Positions 51,576 through 63,703 of a stretch of 64,000 bases of DNA are shown one piece after another. Numbering within the stretch: position 1 is the stretch's first letter; the number at the start of each line of letters is the position of its first letter. The notes beneath the pieces were generated by a model. That model did not search any database. It was not told where the DNA came from and saw nothing but the letters and a program-made list of their open reading frames with translations. A program made the position numbers and the translations under genes. Source of the stretch: Pegoplata infirma (taxonomy: Eukaryota; Arthropoda; Insecta; Diptera; Anthomyiidae). Location: positions 98,278,964-98,342,963 of the forward strand of contig OY992539.1 in the NCBI GenBank assembly GCA_963921195.1, given 5' to 3'.

Positions 51576-52417
51576 ATATCAGAAGAACAGTTTAAAGATC
51601 ACAAAACAAACAGAAAAATTTTTATAACTTTCTGTACTCCCTTATATTCAAAATTAAAAGTGCTGCTGTGTACTAAGACGGTACTAACAGTCAAAAAAAA
51701 AAAAAAAAAATCTTGATCATTATTATATATTGGGTCACCCAGAAAAACAATTAGGTGTGGCACTTAAACTTAGGGCCAACCAATACTAAAAAGCTAAAAG
51801 TAATATGAAGTATTCTTTAAATATTGTATGCAAAAAAGAGCACTTTAAAAATATTTCATGCTGTTAAAACGTTACTCTTTTTTACACAGTCTAAAAAACT
51901 GACAACAAAAATTGTGTTGTTTTATTAAGCACAATTTATAGACCTTGGCTGCAATAAATGTAAGACAGATTTTTTTTTTTGTAAAATCTTTGTGATACAC
52001 ATAAAAAAAACTGCATGCAATGTACATTAACATTTAAAAGAAATGTATTATTTTCTTTATAAAGGATTTTAATATCAAAAACAAAGAATTTAGTTCAGTT
52101 TTTTGTCGCGGAAAACATTTGTTTGATGAATTTCCATAGAAAAAAGGCAACAGGACATTTATAACAAATAACACTGTTTAACAAAAAAAAATATTTTTTT
52201 TTCTTAACCATTAACAAAAGATTGAAAACGCGTAACATAAAGATACCGGTGTCACATTAGCTTAAAAAAATGGGAAAAGAGCAAGTGTTGCCTGGAGCTT
52301 GAGCCATATTAAAAATTTGCTAATTTTAGACGACTTTTCAGAGGTTCTGCTGAGACTCACGAAAATAACATAAAATTTTAGTAAAATGTGAATAATTATT
52401 ACCAACAAGTGTTGTAG
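51576..52417. other. Unassigned AT-rich sequence
   Basis: Several A and T homopolymers, one A18-like run near 51694-51710. No terminal repeats or coding frames recognised. Confidence 0.35.
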
Positions 52418-52922
52418 TCTGTCCGTCTGTCCGTCTGTCCGTCTGTCTGTCTGTCTGTCTGTGGAAAATGCTGTCGCGGACAAAATATTGCACAGAGATG
52501 ACTGAATCTTAACATATTTATTGGAAGTTCTCCCGAGAAGTTTGGTATTGCATTTGAGCGATATCGGTTCAGCGATTCAAAAGTTATGAACGAAAATGTA
52601 AGCACACCTCCAAAATTTCAGTACATTCAACATAACCTAAAAATACAAAATGCATTAGTTCGGCTTCTGGTTGACATACGTGAACATAATTGAACACCAA
52701 ATGGTTTTTAAACAAGTACGAATATATTATTTGACAAAAAAAAGAAAAATATCCCGGATTTTTTTTTACCAAAAATTTTTTTCGCGGAATTTTTTTTTTT
52801 TTAATTTTTTTTTTTTCAAAAGTAATTTCCTTTTAAATAAAGTTTTTTGCAATAATGTTTTTGAAATTGTGGAGGGTATCACTACATTCGGCAAGACCGA
52901 ATTTAACTTTTTTACTTGTTTT
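52418..52922 (+). mobile_element. mini-me/DINE-1-like element, family A, copy 4 (5'-truncated)
   Basis: Starts within the GTCY array at 52418 and is otherwise complete to 'TTTAACTTTTTTACTTGTTT'. The first 130 bases of the family, including the TATACCC start, are missing. Sequence identity to copies 1 and 2 in the shared part is high by eye. Confidence 0.8.
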
Positions 52923-53290
52923 ATATTAAAAAACTGATTTTAAAAATATTTTTAATATATCAATTGTTGTAAATTAACAATTTGTGTAATTATCTTAAAA
53001 GCCTTCACCTTTTCAAAGATAACAAAGTGGGTTTTATAAAAATCTATAGGCAAACACCAAAGTTATTATGAATTTTATGAAAGTACACATAAAATTTCCC
53101 TCGTATGTTTTAATTGTTTTTATATTTTAAATACAACAACAAAAACTTGGTTATTTTTGTGAGGTTTTTGATATAATTAGGCATAACTTCGGCAATAACA
53201 CATAAATTTTCATCAAACCGACTTTGTTATCTTTTTTGAGATTCAGACTTATAAGAGAAATCACAAACATTTTTTTTACGATTTATATAT
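52923..53290. other. Unassigned sequence
   Basis: AT-rich without recognised structure. The last bases ATAT precede the palindrome. Confidence 0.35.
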
Positions 53291-53872
53291 GAGGCATTCC
53301 ACACTAAATGTCCTGCTACAGAAAAACATGTGTCCCGTAAATTTCTGAATAGGTTGTTTGAATAGCCCTATATGGAACTAAGAAAATTGCGTTTTTGGTT
53401 TTTCAAATTTTCAAAAACTGGGCTGAGGAGGCGTGGTCAAATATTGGAAAAATTGTAAAATTTGTGTCGAGTTGCCTTGATTAAATATTTATCACATTAA
53501 AACGGAATGCACCACAATCTCAAAAATTTACATTCTTATATAGTTTTTAATGGGCTATCATAAATTTTTTTTTTTTTTGGAAAATTTTCAGAACCCGTGC
53601 TGAAATTTTCCATTTTTTTAAAAAGTCAATTTATCAAAAATCCGGCCACTTTTTTTTTTTTTTTAATTTTTTTTTAAAGTCCATGCACACAAAAAAAAAT
53701 CAGAAACACGTTCGTCGTTTTTTTCGAGAAAATCGCATTTGAATATTGAATTTCACGAAAATTTTGGAATTTCCTTGTATTTTCTTGTTAAAACATGGCG
53801 TATGAGTAACAAATTTTTGCGAAACCAACGAGTTGATCCCATTTGAATTATTTTTTCATTTGTGGTACAATA

Positions 53873-55020
53873 TAGAGATGGGCGTTAATGCGATTTGACC
53901 CACGCAAGAAATATTAAAGTCACTGACGACTCGTTATTATTTTTAGTTTACTTGTGCAATCACGTGAGTCAATTTACTGTTACTCACGCAGTTTTTGATT
54001 ACGCTCACGGTTGTTCACTCACGCTGACGATGATTTTACAAAAATAATAAAAACAACAAATTTTCTATGAAAAAAGCACTGAAAACGGAAACTCAAAAAA
54101 CAGTAAAATTCCAAAAAAAAAATCGTTAAAAATCACAAAAACTTACTTAAGAAAAATTTTAAGCATTCACTCATCTCGCAAAAATTGGACTTCCTAATCA
54201 CTCACGAAATGTTCTACTTACGCTACCTCTTTAATATCGTGAATAGCTTAGTACGTGACTCGCGAGTCAATTTTTTCAAATGTTGAACGTTAAAGTTTAT
54301 GTACCTATAATGTAGTGTCCGATTTATTGCTCCCGTTTAAATGCGCTTATCCAAAATATTAAATAATTTAGAAGGATATTGATGCATTTACATAAAAAAA
54401 CTCTTATAAACGCACATCAAGTGATTTTAAGATTTTAAACTCATTTTAGTGTTGATATTTCAGTAAAATTTGTATGAAACTACTCTTACCAGTTTCAGGC
54501 ATTTAAGCGAGTAATTCTGTATTTTTTTTTGAAATCTTTATGAAATCTTAAAACAAATTTTTTTAAGAATTGACGATTTGTGTTCGATATAGACGGTCAG
54601 AAGTACATTGATGCATATTTAAAAAAACTGTTATAAACGCATCTTATCAGTTTTGCGCATTTAAGTATTTTACGCATTTAAGCATTTACGCATTTAAGCA
54701 TTTACGCATTTAAGCATTTTACGCATTTAAGCGAGATGAGTGAATGCTTAAAATTTTTCTTAAGTAAGTTTGGAATTTTACTGTTTTTTTGAGTTTCCGT
54801 TTTCAGTGCTTTGTTTTCATAGAAAATTTGTTGTTTTTATTATTTTTGTAAAATCATCATCAACGTGAGTGAGCAACCGTGAGCGTAATCAAAAATTGCG
54901 TGAGCGTGAGTAACAATAAATTGACTCACGTGATTGCACAAGTAACCTAAAAATATTAGCGAGTCGTCAGTGACTTTAATATTTCTTGCGTGGGTCAAAT
55001 CGCTTTCACGCCCATCTCTA
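53873..55020. mobile_element. hAT-type MITE with TAGAGATGGG ends (copy d), palindromic
   Basis: TAGAGATGGGCG and its inverse lie at the two borders, but the flanks are GTACAATA and TATTGTAC, which are inverse and not direct repeats. This differs from copies a-c, where flanks are direct 8-mers. A sequence like the second half of a normal copy ('CTAATCACTCACGAAATGTT' to 'GTACGTGACTCGCGAG') follows the left half at 54190-54265. Confidence 0.65.
54655..54735 (+). repeat. ACGCATTTAAGCATTT tandem array
   Basis: Five or six units of 'ACGCATTTAAGCATTT' with or without one extra T, directly before the right arm of the giant palindrome. Words like 'GTTTAAATGCGCTTA' at 54333 are inverse relatives, and 'AAGCGGGCGCATTTAAATGA' at 60210 is similar. 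Confidence 0.8.
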
Positions 55021-55591
55021 TATTGTACCACACACATGAAAAAACAATTAAAATGGGATCAACTCCTTGGTTTCGCAAAAAATTGTTACTCATACGGCAT
55101 GTTTAAACAAGAAAATACAAGGAAATTCCAAAATTGTCATTAAATTCAATATTCAAATGCGATTTGCTCGAAAAAAACGACGAACGCGTTTCTTATTTTT
55201 TTTGTTTGGATAGACAAACATCTAAACTTAAAAAAAAAAAATAAAAAAAAAAGTGGCCGGATTTTTGATAAATTGACTTTTTTAAAAAATGAGAAATTTC
55301 AGAACGGGTTGTGAAAATTTTCCAAAAAAAATTTTTAATCGATAGCCCATAAAAAACTATGAGATTGTGGTGCATTCCGTTTTAATGTGATAAATATTTA
55401 ATCAAGGCAACTCGACACAAATTTGAAAATTTTTTCAATATTTGACCACGCCTCCTGAGCCCAGTTTTTGAAAAATTGAAAAACCAAAAACGTAATTTTC
55501 TTAGGTCCATTTAGAGCTATCAATACAACCTATTCAGAAATTCGTGCGACACGCGTTTTTTTTTCGCTGGACATTTGGTGTGGAATACCTC

Positions 55592-55959
55592 ATATTTGCC
55601 GATTTCCCAAATTTTTATTTTCTTACTAAAAAAACGCATTTTTGTCGTATGTATGTTAATTCCACGTAATCTAACGATCTGATTGGAAAACAATGGTTGA
55701 ACGATATGTTCCAAATATTATCCTCTTTAACGTGGATTTTGTTGCGAGTAGATCGGATGTATATAACGCAAGATATAAGGAGAATAGTCAAAAAACCTCC
55801 AAAAAACGCTAAACAAATATTTAAGTTACTGAATCCGTGAAAAAAAAATGTTTGAAAATTTTTTTGAGTTTAGTGGTCTATAATACAAAAAAAAAAAAAT
55901 ATAGTCACGTTTTGCAAGCAGAATTTTTTTTATATTTTGTAAACTAGTGATATTGGTAA
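55592..55959. other. Unassigned sequence
   Basis: No repeat or coding frame recognised. Confidence 0.35.
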
Positions 55960-56700
55960 AATGGGATTACGAGACTTTTTCTAAAAATTTTACAAGGTTT
56001 TTTAGTGTATACGAGAAACGTGACATGACATAACCACACAGTGGTGGGAACAATGACCGAAAATAATTTGGACATTATCCCAATAAAAAAAATGGACATA
56101 CTTTCCAGATTTATAGGGATAATAATATCGTAATAAATGACTATAATCCCCATCACATGAATTATGTCAACTATGCTATTTGTTTATAATCCCAAAAGTA
56201 ATATTAATAATTTTTGACCCCAATTTAATAAAATTGACCCCAGAAATGTTTTGGGGATTAATATATTCAGCCAAAATCCCCATTTCCGTTATTTTTTATC
56301 AACAAATTTGACTTTTTTTGTAAATGTACAAATTTCCCAAAAAAAATTTCCAAAAAATATAATCTAGTAAAATAACGAGAATTCCTCGTAAGTTTTGTCG
56401 CATCAAAAAAGTTGTTAAGTTTTTTATTGGGAAAAAGCCAATAAAATTACAAAAAAGCTCGAAATTTTCACTAGACATTTTCGTTAAATAGGGGTAGAAA
56501 AAAATCTAGTAAAGTCACGAGAATTCCTTGTAAGTTTTATGGCGTCAAAAAAGTTGTAGATTTACAATTTAATTGGTAAAAAGCATGTAAATTACAAAAA
56601 AACTCGTAATTTTATTAGAAATTCTCGTAAAATAGGTGGTAACAAAGAAAAATTTACAAGCTCTTCTTGTCATTTTACAAGGTTTTTTTTTAGTGTACGA
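55960..56700. repeat. Diverged repeat with two tandem 145-bp units
   Basis: 'CTAGTAAAATAACGAGAATT' (56362) and 'CTAGTAAAGTCACGAGAATT' (56507) start two aligned units of about 145 bp; both contain AAAAAAGTTGT and ATTACAAAAAA. The closing word 'TTACAAGGTTTTTT..AGTGTA' occurs at 55989-56011 and again at 56677-56698. Related pieces are at 9340-9480 and 21790-21850. Confidence 0.6.
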
Positions 56701-56731
56701 ATAATATTTCAGTGACTTTTTGTTTACAAAT

Positions 56732-57002
56732 GAGGAGGTTCATAACAAAATGAACCAATTCCACTTTAACAATTTTTTAGATAAACGCATAAATGTAAAC
56801 AAAGTCAGTACTAAGTATGAGTGTAAGTACTGAGCATTGGGATGTTTCATAATTAAAGTCAGTAGTGAATTGCTGTGCAAATATTGAGCTTTGGGATGTT
56901 TTTTAGTAATGTTGCATAGATGTTAATGTGTAGAATAGTATTCAGTCAAAAAAACAAAAAACTCAAAAAGTGGAATTGGCGCGTTTTGTTATGGACCTCC
57001 TC
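56732..57002. mobile_element. Short MITE with GAGGAGGTYCATAACAAAA ends
   Basis: The left end GAGGAGGTTCATAACAAAAT and the inverted right end GAGGAGGTCCATAACAAAAC pair for about 36 bases, on through CCAATTCCACTTT. AAAT lies before and after, a likely 4-bp target duplication. 271 bp, non-coding. Confidence 0.8.
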
Positions 57003-57105
57003 AAATGTTTTTGATAATAACTAAAATTTGTTTAGCTAGTACTAGTTTGATGGCATTTTTTTGTTACGAGTTGTTACAAGTCTAAAATAACTGTGCTTAA
57101 GTAAT

Positions 57106-57420
57106 AAATTTACCTTAGTATGGGTACCAGGGCACGAAGGAATATAAGAAAACGAGAAGCAGGTGAACTTGCGAAACTTGGAGCAGATGTCATAGATACC
57201 ACTATAATGCATTCAGAACAATTCCAGCATTACAAACTAAAACGAAATTCCCTGACTGTCGCCAAGGCAAATCGAAAATGAAGGGAAATAAGGACAACCA
57301 ATATGAGCAGAATTTTGTGGCCATGATATGATTAAGGAAGGACAAAATTCTTACTTTTACTCACGGGAATAGAATGTCGTATGTTGACAGGTTTAACCCT
57401 GGTTAGATAACGTTATTATA
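57106..57420 (+). pseudogene. RNase H domain remnant of a LINE (I/jockey-like group)
   Basis: The frame reads 'FTLVWVPGHEGI' and hits a stop, then 'ENEK', then after a one-base loss 'AGELAKLGADVI'. This is the WVPGH.G..GNE.AD.LA block with the late catalytic residues of LINE-encoded RNase H. Downstream 'SRILWP.YD' and 'NRMSYVDRFNPG' also resemble the region after RNase H in these elements. Several stops and shifts make it non-functional. Reverse transcriptase and endonuclease are absent. Confidence 0.65.
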
Positions 57421-57600
57421 TGTTATAACGTCTCTCAGACGTACTTTATCTTTTGGGCGTTCGAGCATTACATTCATTAGAAGGGAGTGGGATTACCGGT
57501 CAAAGTCAAGCCCCATCGATAAACTGCTGGTTACGACTAAGAAAATTGATGGTCCTTCGCAGTGCCGTTCTGGCACAGCCACCCAAACATAACCTAACCG
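57421..57600 (+). mobile_element. Probable 3' untranslated part of the same LINE remnant
   Basis: GC-richer than its surroundings and continuous with the RNase H remnant, ending 'CCACCCAAACATAACCTAAC'. No A-tail is seen, so the true end is uncertain. Confidence 0.4.
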
Positions 57601-58150
57601 CGCTAGATTTATTTTTTTTTTTTTGATACGGATTTTAAGTTAATGTTTTTAAAGCTTTTGTGTACTAAACATGTCCTTATTTAGGGTGGTGCCAATATTT
57701 GTCATGTGGGGTTCAGCGTCAAAACTTAAGCTCGAAATTACGGTAGCTATAACCAACATGAATTTCGATGCAATCGGTTCTGCACCTACTTACTGAATTG
57801 CCAAATTATTAAAAATAAATCAATGTGCACCGCTGCGTATGATTGTTATTTAAAGGCAATTGCAATATAAAGTATACGCCATTTTAATTAAAGTTCACCA
57901 ACTTCAAATGCGTGTAAAAAAGAGTAGTAAAAGTGTTAATAATTAATAAGTCAACTTTTATTTGCTCTTTGTTTAATCCCATTCCAATTTTGATTGTTGC
58001 ACTGTGTTACTCATTCATGTCATATTTTCCAAAAATATCAATTTACCATATAGTCAAATCAAGCAATAGTTTAATCAATGATTACTGGAAATATGAATGA
58101 AGTATTTTATTGATTTAATAAAATATTTAATCAAGGTACATACAATTTTT
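57601..58150. other. Unassigned sequence
   Basis: Less repetitive than most of the window, possibly unique. No coding frame recognised. Confidence 0.35.
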
Positions 58151-58540
58151 ATTAGAGCTTACGATCAGTACCGTAATGCTGACGGTATTACCGATATTTC
58201 CGGGATAACCGTATGTATATTATGTACATTTTTGTACAATTTAATTTTTTTTCCTTAAAAAAAATACACCAATTCCATTTTTTGCGAATTTAAGAAAAAA
58301 ATGATACATTTTTTTTTAAATAATTTTATAAACACAACTAAATATTGTTGAAATACTGATTAAAATGGTGTAATTACTAAATTTAAACATTTTATTTTAT
58401 TGTATTTTTTTTGTTTTTTGAGAACCGGTACTAGAATTAAAACCAGGAATACCGGTCTTCCCGGGGTTGCATCTAGAACAAAGAAACCGGTACCAGAACT
58501 AGAAATACCGAGAAACGGGAAATGGTTTAGCACTAATGTA
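58151..58540. repeat. ACCGGTA/TACCGG-rich segment
   Basis: Words such as 'GACGGTATTACCGATATTTC', 'GAACCGGTACTAGAATTAAA' and 'GAAACCGGTACCAGAACTAG' recur at both ends of an AT-rich middle. The borders TTAGAGCTTACGA and TTTAGCACTAA are weakly inverse, so a degenerate MITE is possible. Confidence 0.4.
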
Positions 58541-59464
58541 AATGCTTAATCCCGCATTTTTTTATTGTCTGACTTTTAGATAAGTAATTATCAAGCTGTT
58601 CTGTTGCGTTATTGATCTAACATTTCAGTTTTTTTTTGTAAAGGATTCGTTTAATTTATTATTTATTACTAGATTGTAGGGTATTTTTTTATTTTTTTTT
58701 AATTTCTTAACCTCCGATATAAGGTTCTTTTGATTACTTTCCATTTGAAGTAAAAATAGTTGAAAATTTGGAACAAAATAATGAAATGAAATTTAATTTT
58801 AAAATGCCTACGAGCTGGAATGAAAAAATTATAACAAAAATTAGATTTCAAAAGAAAAACCTAAATATGAATTCTTTTTGTGATGGAAAATAAATTAAAC
58901 TCTGGCTTTAATTAGCAAAACAGAAAAGAAACAATCATAATAATGGCAATGTGTTTTTTTACACATGTTAAACATATTAAATTGTTATACTGTCCATATA
59001 AAATTCAATTATTGAAATTGTTAATAGAAACACAAAAATGCTGAAACATTTTCCCAGCCAATCCATAATGTGTGTTAGTAGAGTATGTATGTACATTGAG
59101 TTTGGCATATATATTTTAGTTATGTAAAAGTATTTATACAGATGCTGGCCAAACAGCAATGGACAATGGGATAATGTCAAAATAACAAAAAATAAAATTA
59201 TCAATAATTATAACATAATAGAAATAATACAAGAACTCCAAAGGGGTTTGATTAAAGCATTTTGTTCTAGCTTATTTTGTAATCATTTGGAAAAATATAT
59301 CTTCCAGGCGATACGCTTAGAAATTTTGTTCGTATCGAAATGCTTGAAAGGTCATTTTCTTTGATAACACTGTGTAACAAATTTTAGGTCATCGTTTTAA
59401 GCCTCAATGGCTACAATGTGAACTTCAAAATATAGATTAATAACGTCTGGCGGATGTTTTCTTA
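58541..59464. other. Unassigned sequence, possibly unique
   Basis: Mixed composition with no recognised repeats. The 75-codon minus-strand frame at 58977-59204 has no domain. Confidence 0.35.
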
Positions 59465-61020
59465 CACTCAAAATAATTACTCTGTTAAATACTCTGTAAA
59501 ATGACTGTAATCTCAATTTGACAGATATTTGACAAAGTTATCTGCCGAAATACAGATTTTGAGAAAATACTTTGTATTTTCTTGTGACCGAAAAACTAAG
59601 TATTATCTGTAATTTTAATTTTTTCTTTGTAATCTTTATTTTACAGATAATAAATAGAGTTTTTTGTTAAAATACAGATTTTTGAAAAATAGTCTCGTAA
59701 CCAAAATATTTATTGCTCTGTAATACAGTTTCCAAATAAAAATCTCTTCAAAAAAACTTCCAAATATTTCAACCCCTTTTTAAAAAGCTTCTTAAATTAC
59801 AATTAAAGCTGGTAAATTTTCCGAAGATGTGTTGTAAATTGGAAGGTTTTTTTAATTTTTACAAAAATAAAAGTAAATTTAAAATTTGGAAGCATTAAAG
59901 CGGGTAAATTTATACGATGACATTTTCCAATTGTCAACACTACTTGCACATTTAGGAAGGATAAATTAATCGGGAATCAAATAGTGACCGTTGTGTAAAA
60001 GCCATATCAAACACATTAAAAAAAATATGCAAGAAAGTCAAGGCATTCTTAAACGATTTATCTTAAATTTTATAAAATGTTTATTAGAATGAATCCGCTC
60101 AAAGGTGGCACTGAAAATGAGAAATTTATGAAAAAACAAAAAACCTGAGAACATCTAGCGAGTTTATAAATAATTTCTACAAAGTTCAACATTCGCGTGC
60201 GAAACATTTAAGCGGGCGCATTTAAATGATGGCAGTTGCCTTTATTTTGTGTCAAGTTATTACTTAGCCATGCTTCTTGCACATTACAATCGAAGAAAAT
60301 GAATAAGAATTCTTATAGTTGTCACTTAAAAAGTGAACTTAACAAGAAATTAAAATATAACGTTTCGCGTTCGCACCTTTAAAGTGGGAAACGCATTTAA
60401 TCAGGCTCATTTAAATTATGAAAGTACTAATAGGAAACACAACTAAAAATAGCACCTGCTCAAATCATCATTTGTTAATTTATAAAAACCTCGGTAAACA
60501 TCTACCGCTTAAATGCGTCACTTAATATGTGAGCTTTAATAATTTAAAAATTTGTAACCCGCAAAGAATAATTTTATTGGCTTGTCAGCCTGTTAATGTT
60601 TTTAAAGCAGGGAAGTTCTGGAGTTCATTTTGTTCACAATTATTTCATGTGTTCCAGTTTAAAATCAAATAAATTTAACAAAAACTTTGTAAATTTTCAG
60701 AAGTTTTTGAAAAACATCTGGTCACGTACCAACATTTTACAGATAATTCTGTAAATTTACAATTTTTTTGTGACGAAATAATTTTACAAAGTTTTTACAA
60801 ATATATGTAAAATTACAGAGTACTTCTCTGTAAAATAGTGATCCCATTTAACTAATATTTTACTAGAAACTATGTAATTTTACAGTTTTTTTTTGTCCAA
60901 ACCATTTTACAGAGTTTTCTTCGTAAAATAACAAAAAATCTTGCTGGTTGGAAATCTATGGTATTTTCTGCTGGCTCAGCAGAGTATCTCTGTAATTTAA
61001 CAGAATTATTATTTTGAGTG
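59465..61020. mobile_element. TA-flanked MITE with CACTCAAAATAAT ends, 1.56 kb
   Basis: Begins CACTCAAAATAATTACTCTG and ends 'ATTATTATTTTGAGTG', with TA on both sides. The subterminal regions are full of CTGTAAAAT / ATTTTACAG words in both orientations (59480-59700 and 60700-60990), resembling the dyad-rich subterminal zones of 7937-9165. The middle 59760-60600 has other repeats ('TTAAGCGGGCGCATTTAAAT') and may be a nested insertion. Confidence 0.7.
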
Positions 61021-61129
61021 TAGAATATGTAAACACTCATTTTATTTCATTTCAAAAACCAAACTTGTAACTCTAATAAAACGTTCTTTTATAGGGTTAA
61101 AAAGTTCCACTTTCTTTAAAAGTTTCCTA

Positions 61130-61382
61130 CACCAAAAAAAAAAAACGTGGGTATTCAATACTAAAAATTTTACTAATGAACTAATTTTTTAGTCCAAAAT
61201 GATCTAGTGCAGGCGTTGGTAATCAATACTAAAATTTTTTACTAATATTATTCAAAACCAGTAAAAATTACTAATTTTAGTACTTTGAAGACACTAAAAA
61301 ACTACCGGTAATTAGTAACTTATTAGTAGATTTTGGTACCAAATCACTTACTAATATTTTTACTGCAGAATTATTTTGAGTG
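61130..61382. mobile_element. Short TA-flanked MITE with CACC / GAGTG ends
   Basis: The right end 'GCAGAATTATTTTGAGTG' is of the CACTC type; the left end CACCAAAAAAAAAAAACGTG has diverged. TA flanks both sides. The interior repeats ACTAAAAATTTTACTAAT and its inverse. Confidence 0.6.
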
Positions 61383-61384
61383 TA

Positions 61385-61695
61385 GGGATTATCAAGGCTT
61401 GAATGTTTGTGCGACATGCGCAAAATGCTTAAAAATGGAAAAAAATGTAAATTAAATTATAAAATAAGTCAAGAAAGTAGTGTAAATGCACTTTTAAACT
61501 AAAAAATGTATAATCAAATTTTAAAACTTAACTTTTTAAGCATTATACATAGGATAAATGTATTTTCTGGCTTTAAAGACCACTAATAAAATTTAAAGCA
61601 CAAAATATTAGTAAATCATTTTTGCACTATCTAGTGGATCCAAAAATTATAAGGAAAAATATTTTGTAAGTTTGAGCCAAATCGTACCATAAATA
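61385..61695. other. Unassigned sequence
   Basis: No structure recognised. Confidence 0.35.
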
Positions 61696-62314
61696 AAACA
61701 AGTAGAAAAATTAAATTCAACACTGCCGAATCTATAAATACCCTCCATAATGCATTTTTTAAAGGATAGTTAATTTTTTAACGTGAAAAAATTAACAATT
61801 TTGATTGGAAATATTTTATTTTGAGTAAAAAACTATTTTTTGTCATTTAAAAAAAAAAACATTACTAATTTTATTTTTTGAGTGTAACATTTTTTTGAGT
61901 GTAATGTTTTTTTTACTGTAAAAATATTTCTGAGTGAATTCACGTACGTATGTACACAAAATATTGTCATTTTTGTAAAAATCTAATTTTTTTTGATTGT
62001 AAAATTTTTTTGAGCGTAAAATTTTTTTCGAGTATAATTTTTAAGTTACCAATGCTTTTAAAATTAAACAAGTTTAAAAATCATTGCTTTTAAACTAAAC
62101 AAGTTTGAAATGCATTGTTAAGTTACCACCAATGCTTTTAAAACTTGTTTAAACACGTGGCATTTAAGGTGAAACTAATCTGAAATTCAGGATTTTGCTT
62201 TTAACTTTTGAACCACTAGACCGATTGAGCTGAAATTTAATACCAGACTGACCTAGGGAACGACAAAGATACATATCAAGCTTTAGCAGTCTCATTATTG
62301 TCTTCCAAAAGTTA

Positions 62315-62500
62315 TCGTGTTTTTTATCTCATAAATTCGCGAAACACCCTTGCCGAAATTTACTCTTTTGCTCATAATTTTTGAACCACTGGTCTTTCGA
62401 AAGTAATCGTGTTTTTTATCTCGTAAATTCGCGAAACACCCTTGCCGAAGTTTACTCTTTTGCTCATAACTTTTGAACCACTGGACCGATTTGGCTGGAT
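62315..62500. repeat. 93-bp tandem duplication inside mini-me D2
   Basis: 'CGTGTTTTTTATCTCATAAA' (62315) and 'CGTGTTTTTTATCTCGTAAA' (62408) start two units that continue with TTCGCGAAACACCCTTGCCG and 'TTTTGAACCACTGG'. Only a few substitutions separate them, so the duplication is more recent than the element. Confidence 0.85.
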
Positions 62501-62677
62501 TGCAATACCAACCTGACCAGGTAAATGACCAATATATTTATATGCCAAACTTCAGTAGCCTCTGTAAAGTCTTTCAAAAGTTATCGTGTTTTTTACGGAT
62601 GGACAGACAGACAGACGGATGGACGGGCATCGCTAGATCGACTTAAAATCGATCGAGAATCATGAATATATATCGTG

Positions 62678-63600
62678 AACCTATATTCAAAATATGTCAA
62701 CTCAAATTTGACGGAAAAGAGTTTCCGATGGCAAATAGCTCCCCTATGTAATACCTATCTGCCATAAAAATTTCAGAGCAAAAAACTAATTTGTTGTCGT
62801 TTTACATCCATTTTTGTTATTCTGCTAACTCAAAGTACATATTTTTTTGTTGGAAATAAATGCCAACTCCCATTGTAAATTTCCAAAAATTTTTCAAAAA
62901 TTTTTAAAAAAAAAAATTAGATCACATATCTTATTGCATTTGCCATGCAAAACACGAATCTTGTAAAGATTTTGATATCTAATGACTGGTTCTCGAGATA
63001 TTGCCATTTTGAAAATATCGGTAAATAGTGTTTGCAAAAAAAAAAATTGCTTATGTTTATGTAACTTTCAAACTATTTATCAGATTGAAACATTATGAAT
63101 GGGGCAAATAAAGTCAATGATATAAGCTTTCAAAATAGCTAGTTTGGAGTGACCCTATTGCAATACAGCGTGAGTTACAGAGTGCCAAATTTGGTCACCC
63201 TGAGATTAAAAGGCTTTCGGAGCTAGTAACTTTTAAAAATATGCAAAGATTTTTAATTTTTTGTTCAGTTTTTGCAATTACCGTACTAAGGATAACAAAA
63301 ACCAAAAAAAAAAAAAAATTTTTAAATTTTTCCAAAAAAAATGTATTTTTATTTTCCGACAAAATATGCCAACTCTAAAAAAATATTTGTTTTTTGATAT
63401 AGTAATAAATGCCATCTCTGAAAAATACGCAAACAAGTGCAAAATATGAAAATTTTTGCATAGGTAAAAATTGTTTAGAATATTTAAATCATCTTGTGGA
63501 AGGTACATTGTTTATTTTTGCAATAATATGCGAAATAACTAGTTTTTTAGCTCTCCTGAACAGTAAGCTTTTTCGAGTTGGCATTTATTGAATATAGTTC
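62678..63600. mobile_element. Element with CTATATTCAAWAWATG ends nested in mini-me D2
   Basis: The left 'CTATATTCAAAATATGTCAA' and the inverted right 'CTATATTCAATAAATGCCAA' pair, with CTC next. Outside them TATCGTGAAC and its near inverse could extend the repeats. The interior contains further AATGCCAACTC words at 62870 and 63366. Frames of 60-76 codons around 63261-63591 have no domain. Confidence 0.6.
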
Positions 63601-63703
63601 GACGATATACTTTATGGGGTCCTAGACTAATATTTCGATGTATTACAAACGGAATGACAATTTTATATATACCCTCTATCACTAGAATGGACTGTATAAA
63701 AAT

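Larger units (their letters stand above)
53291..55591. repeat. Giant palindrome with arms of about 0.88 kb
   Basis: The left end GAGGCATTCCACACTAAATG and the inverted right end GAGGTATTCCACACCAAATG start arms that pair to about 54180 on the left and 54735 on the right. Matches include 'CTGGGCTGAGGAGGCGTGGT' versus 'ACCACGCCTCCTGAGCCCAG', 'TTTCGAGAAAATCGCATTTG', and 'GTACAATATAGAGATGGGCG'. The arms run through the border of the TAGAGATGGG MITE, so each arm has one half of it. ATAT flanks both ends. Confidence 0.8.
61696..63703 (-). mobile_element. mini-me/DINE-1-like element, family D, copy 2, split by an insertion
   Basis: On the minus strand: 'TATATACCCTC' start near 63672, 'GTAATACATCGAAATATTAG', then after the insertion 'GATCTAGCGATGCCCGTCC', 'AAAACACGATAACTTTTG' and the end 'GATTCGGCAGTGTTGAATTT' near 61725. 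The insert occupies about 62678-63600. A 93-bp internal duplication lies at 62315-62500. Confidence 0.75.

Noticed and set aside
56041..56110. CAGTGGTGGGAACAATG as another hAT end
   Set aside because: The word resembles a hAT terminus but no inverted partner or 8-bp duplication is visible nearby.
63261..63591. Frames of 60-76 codons on both strands
   Set aside because: They lie in the nested element of mini-me D2, rely on A/T runs and have no domain.
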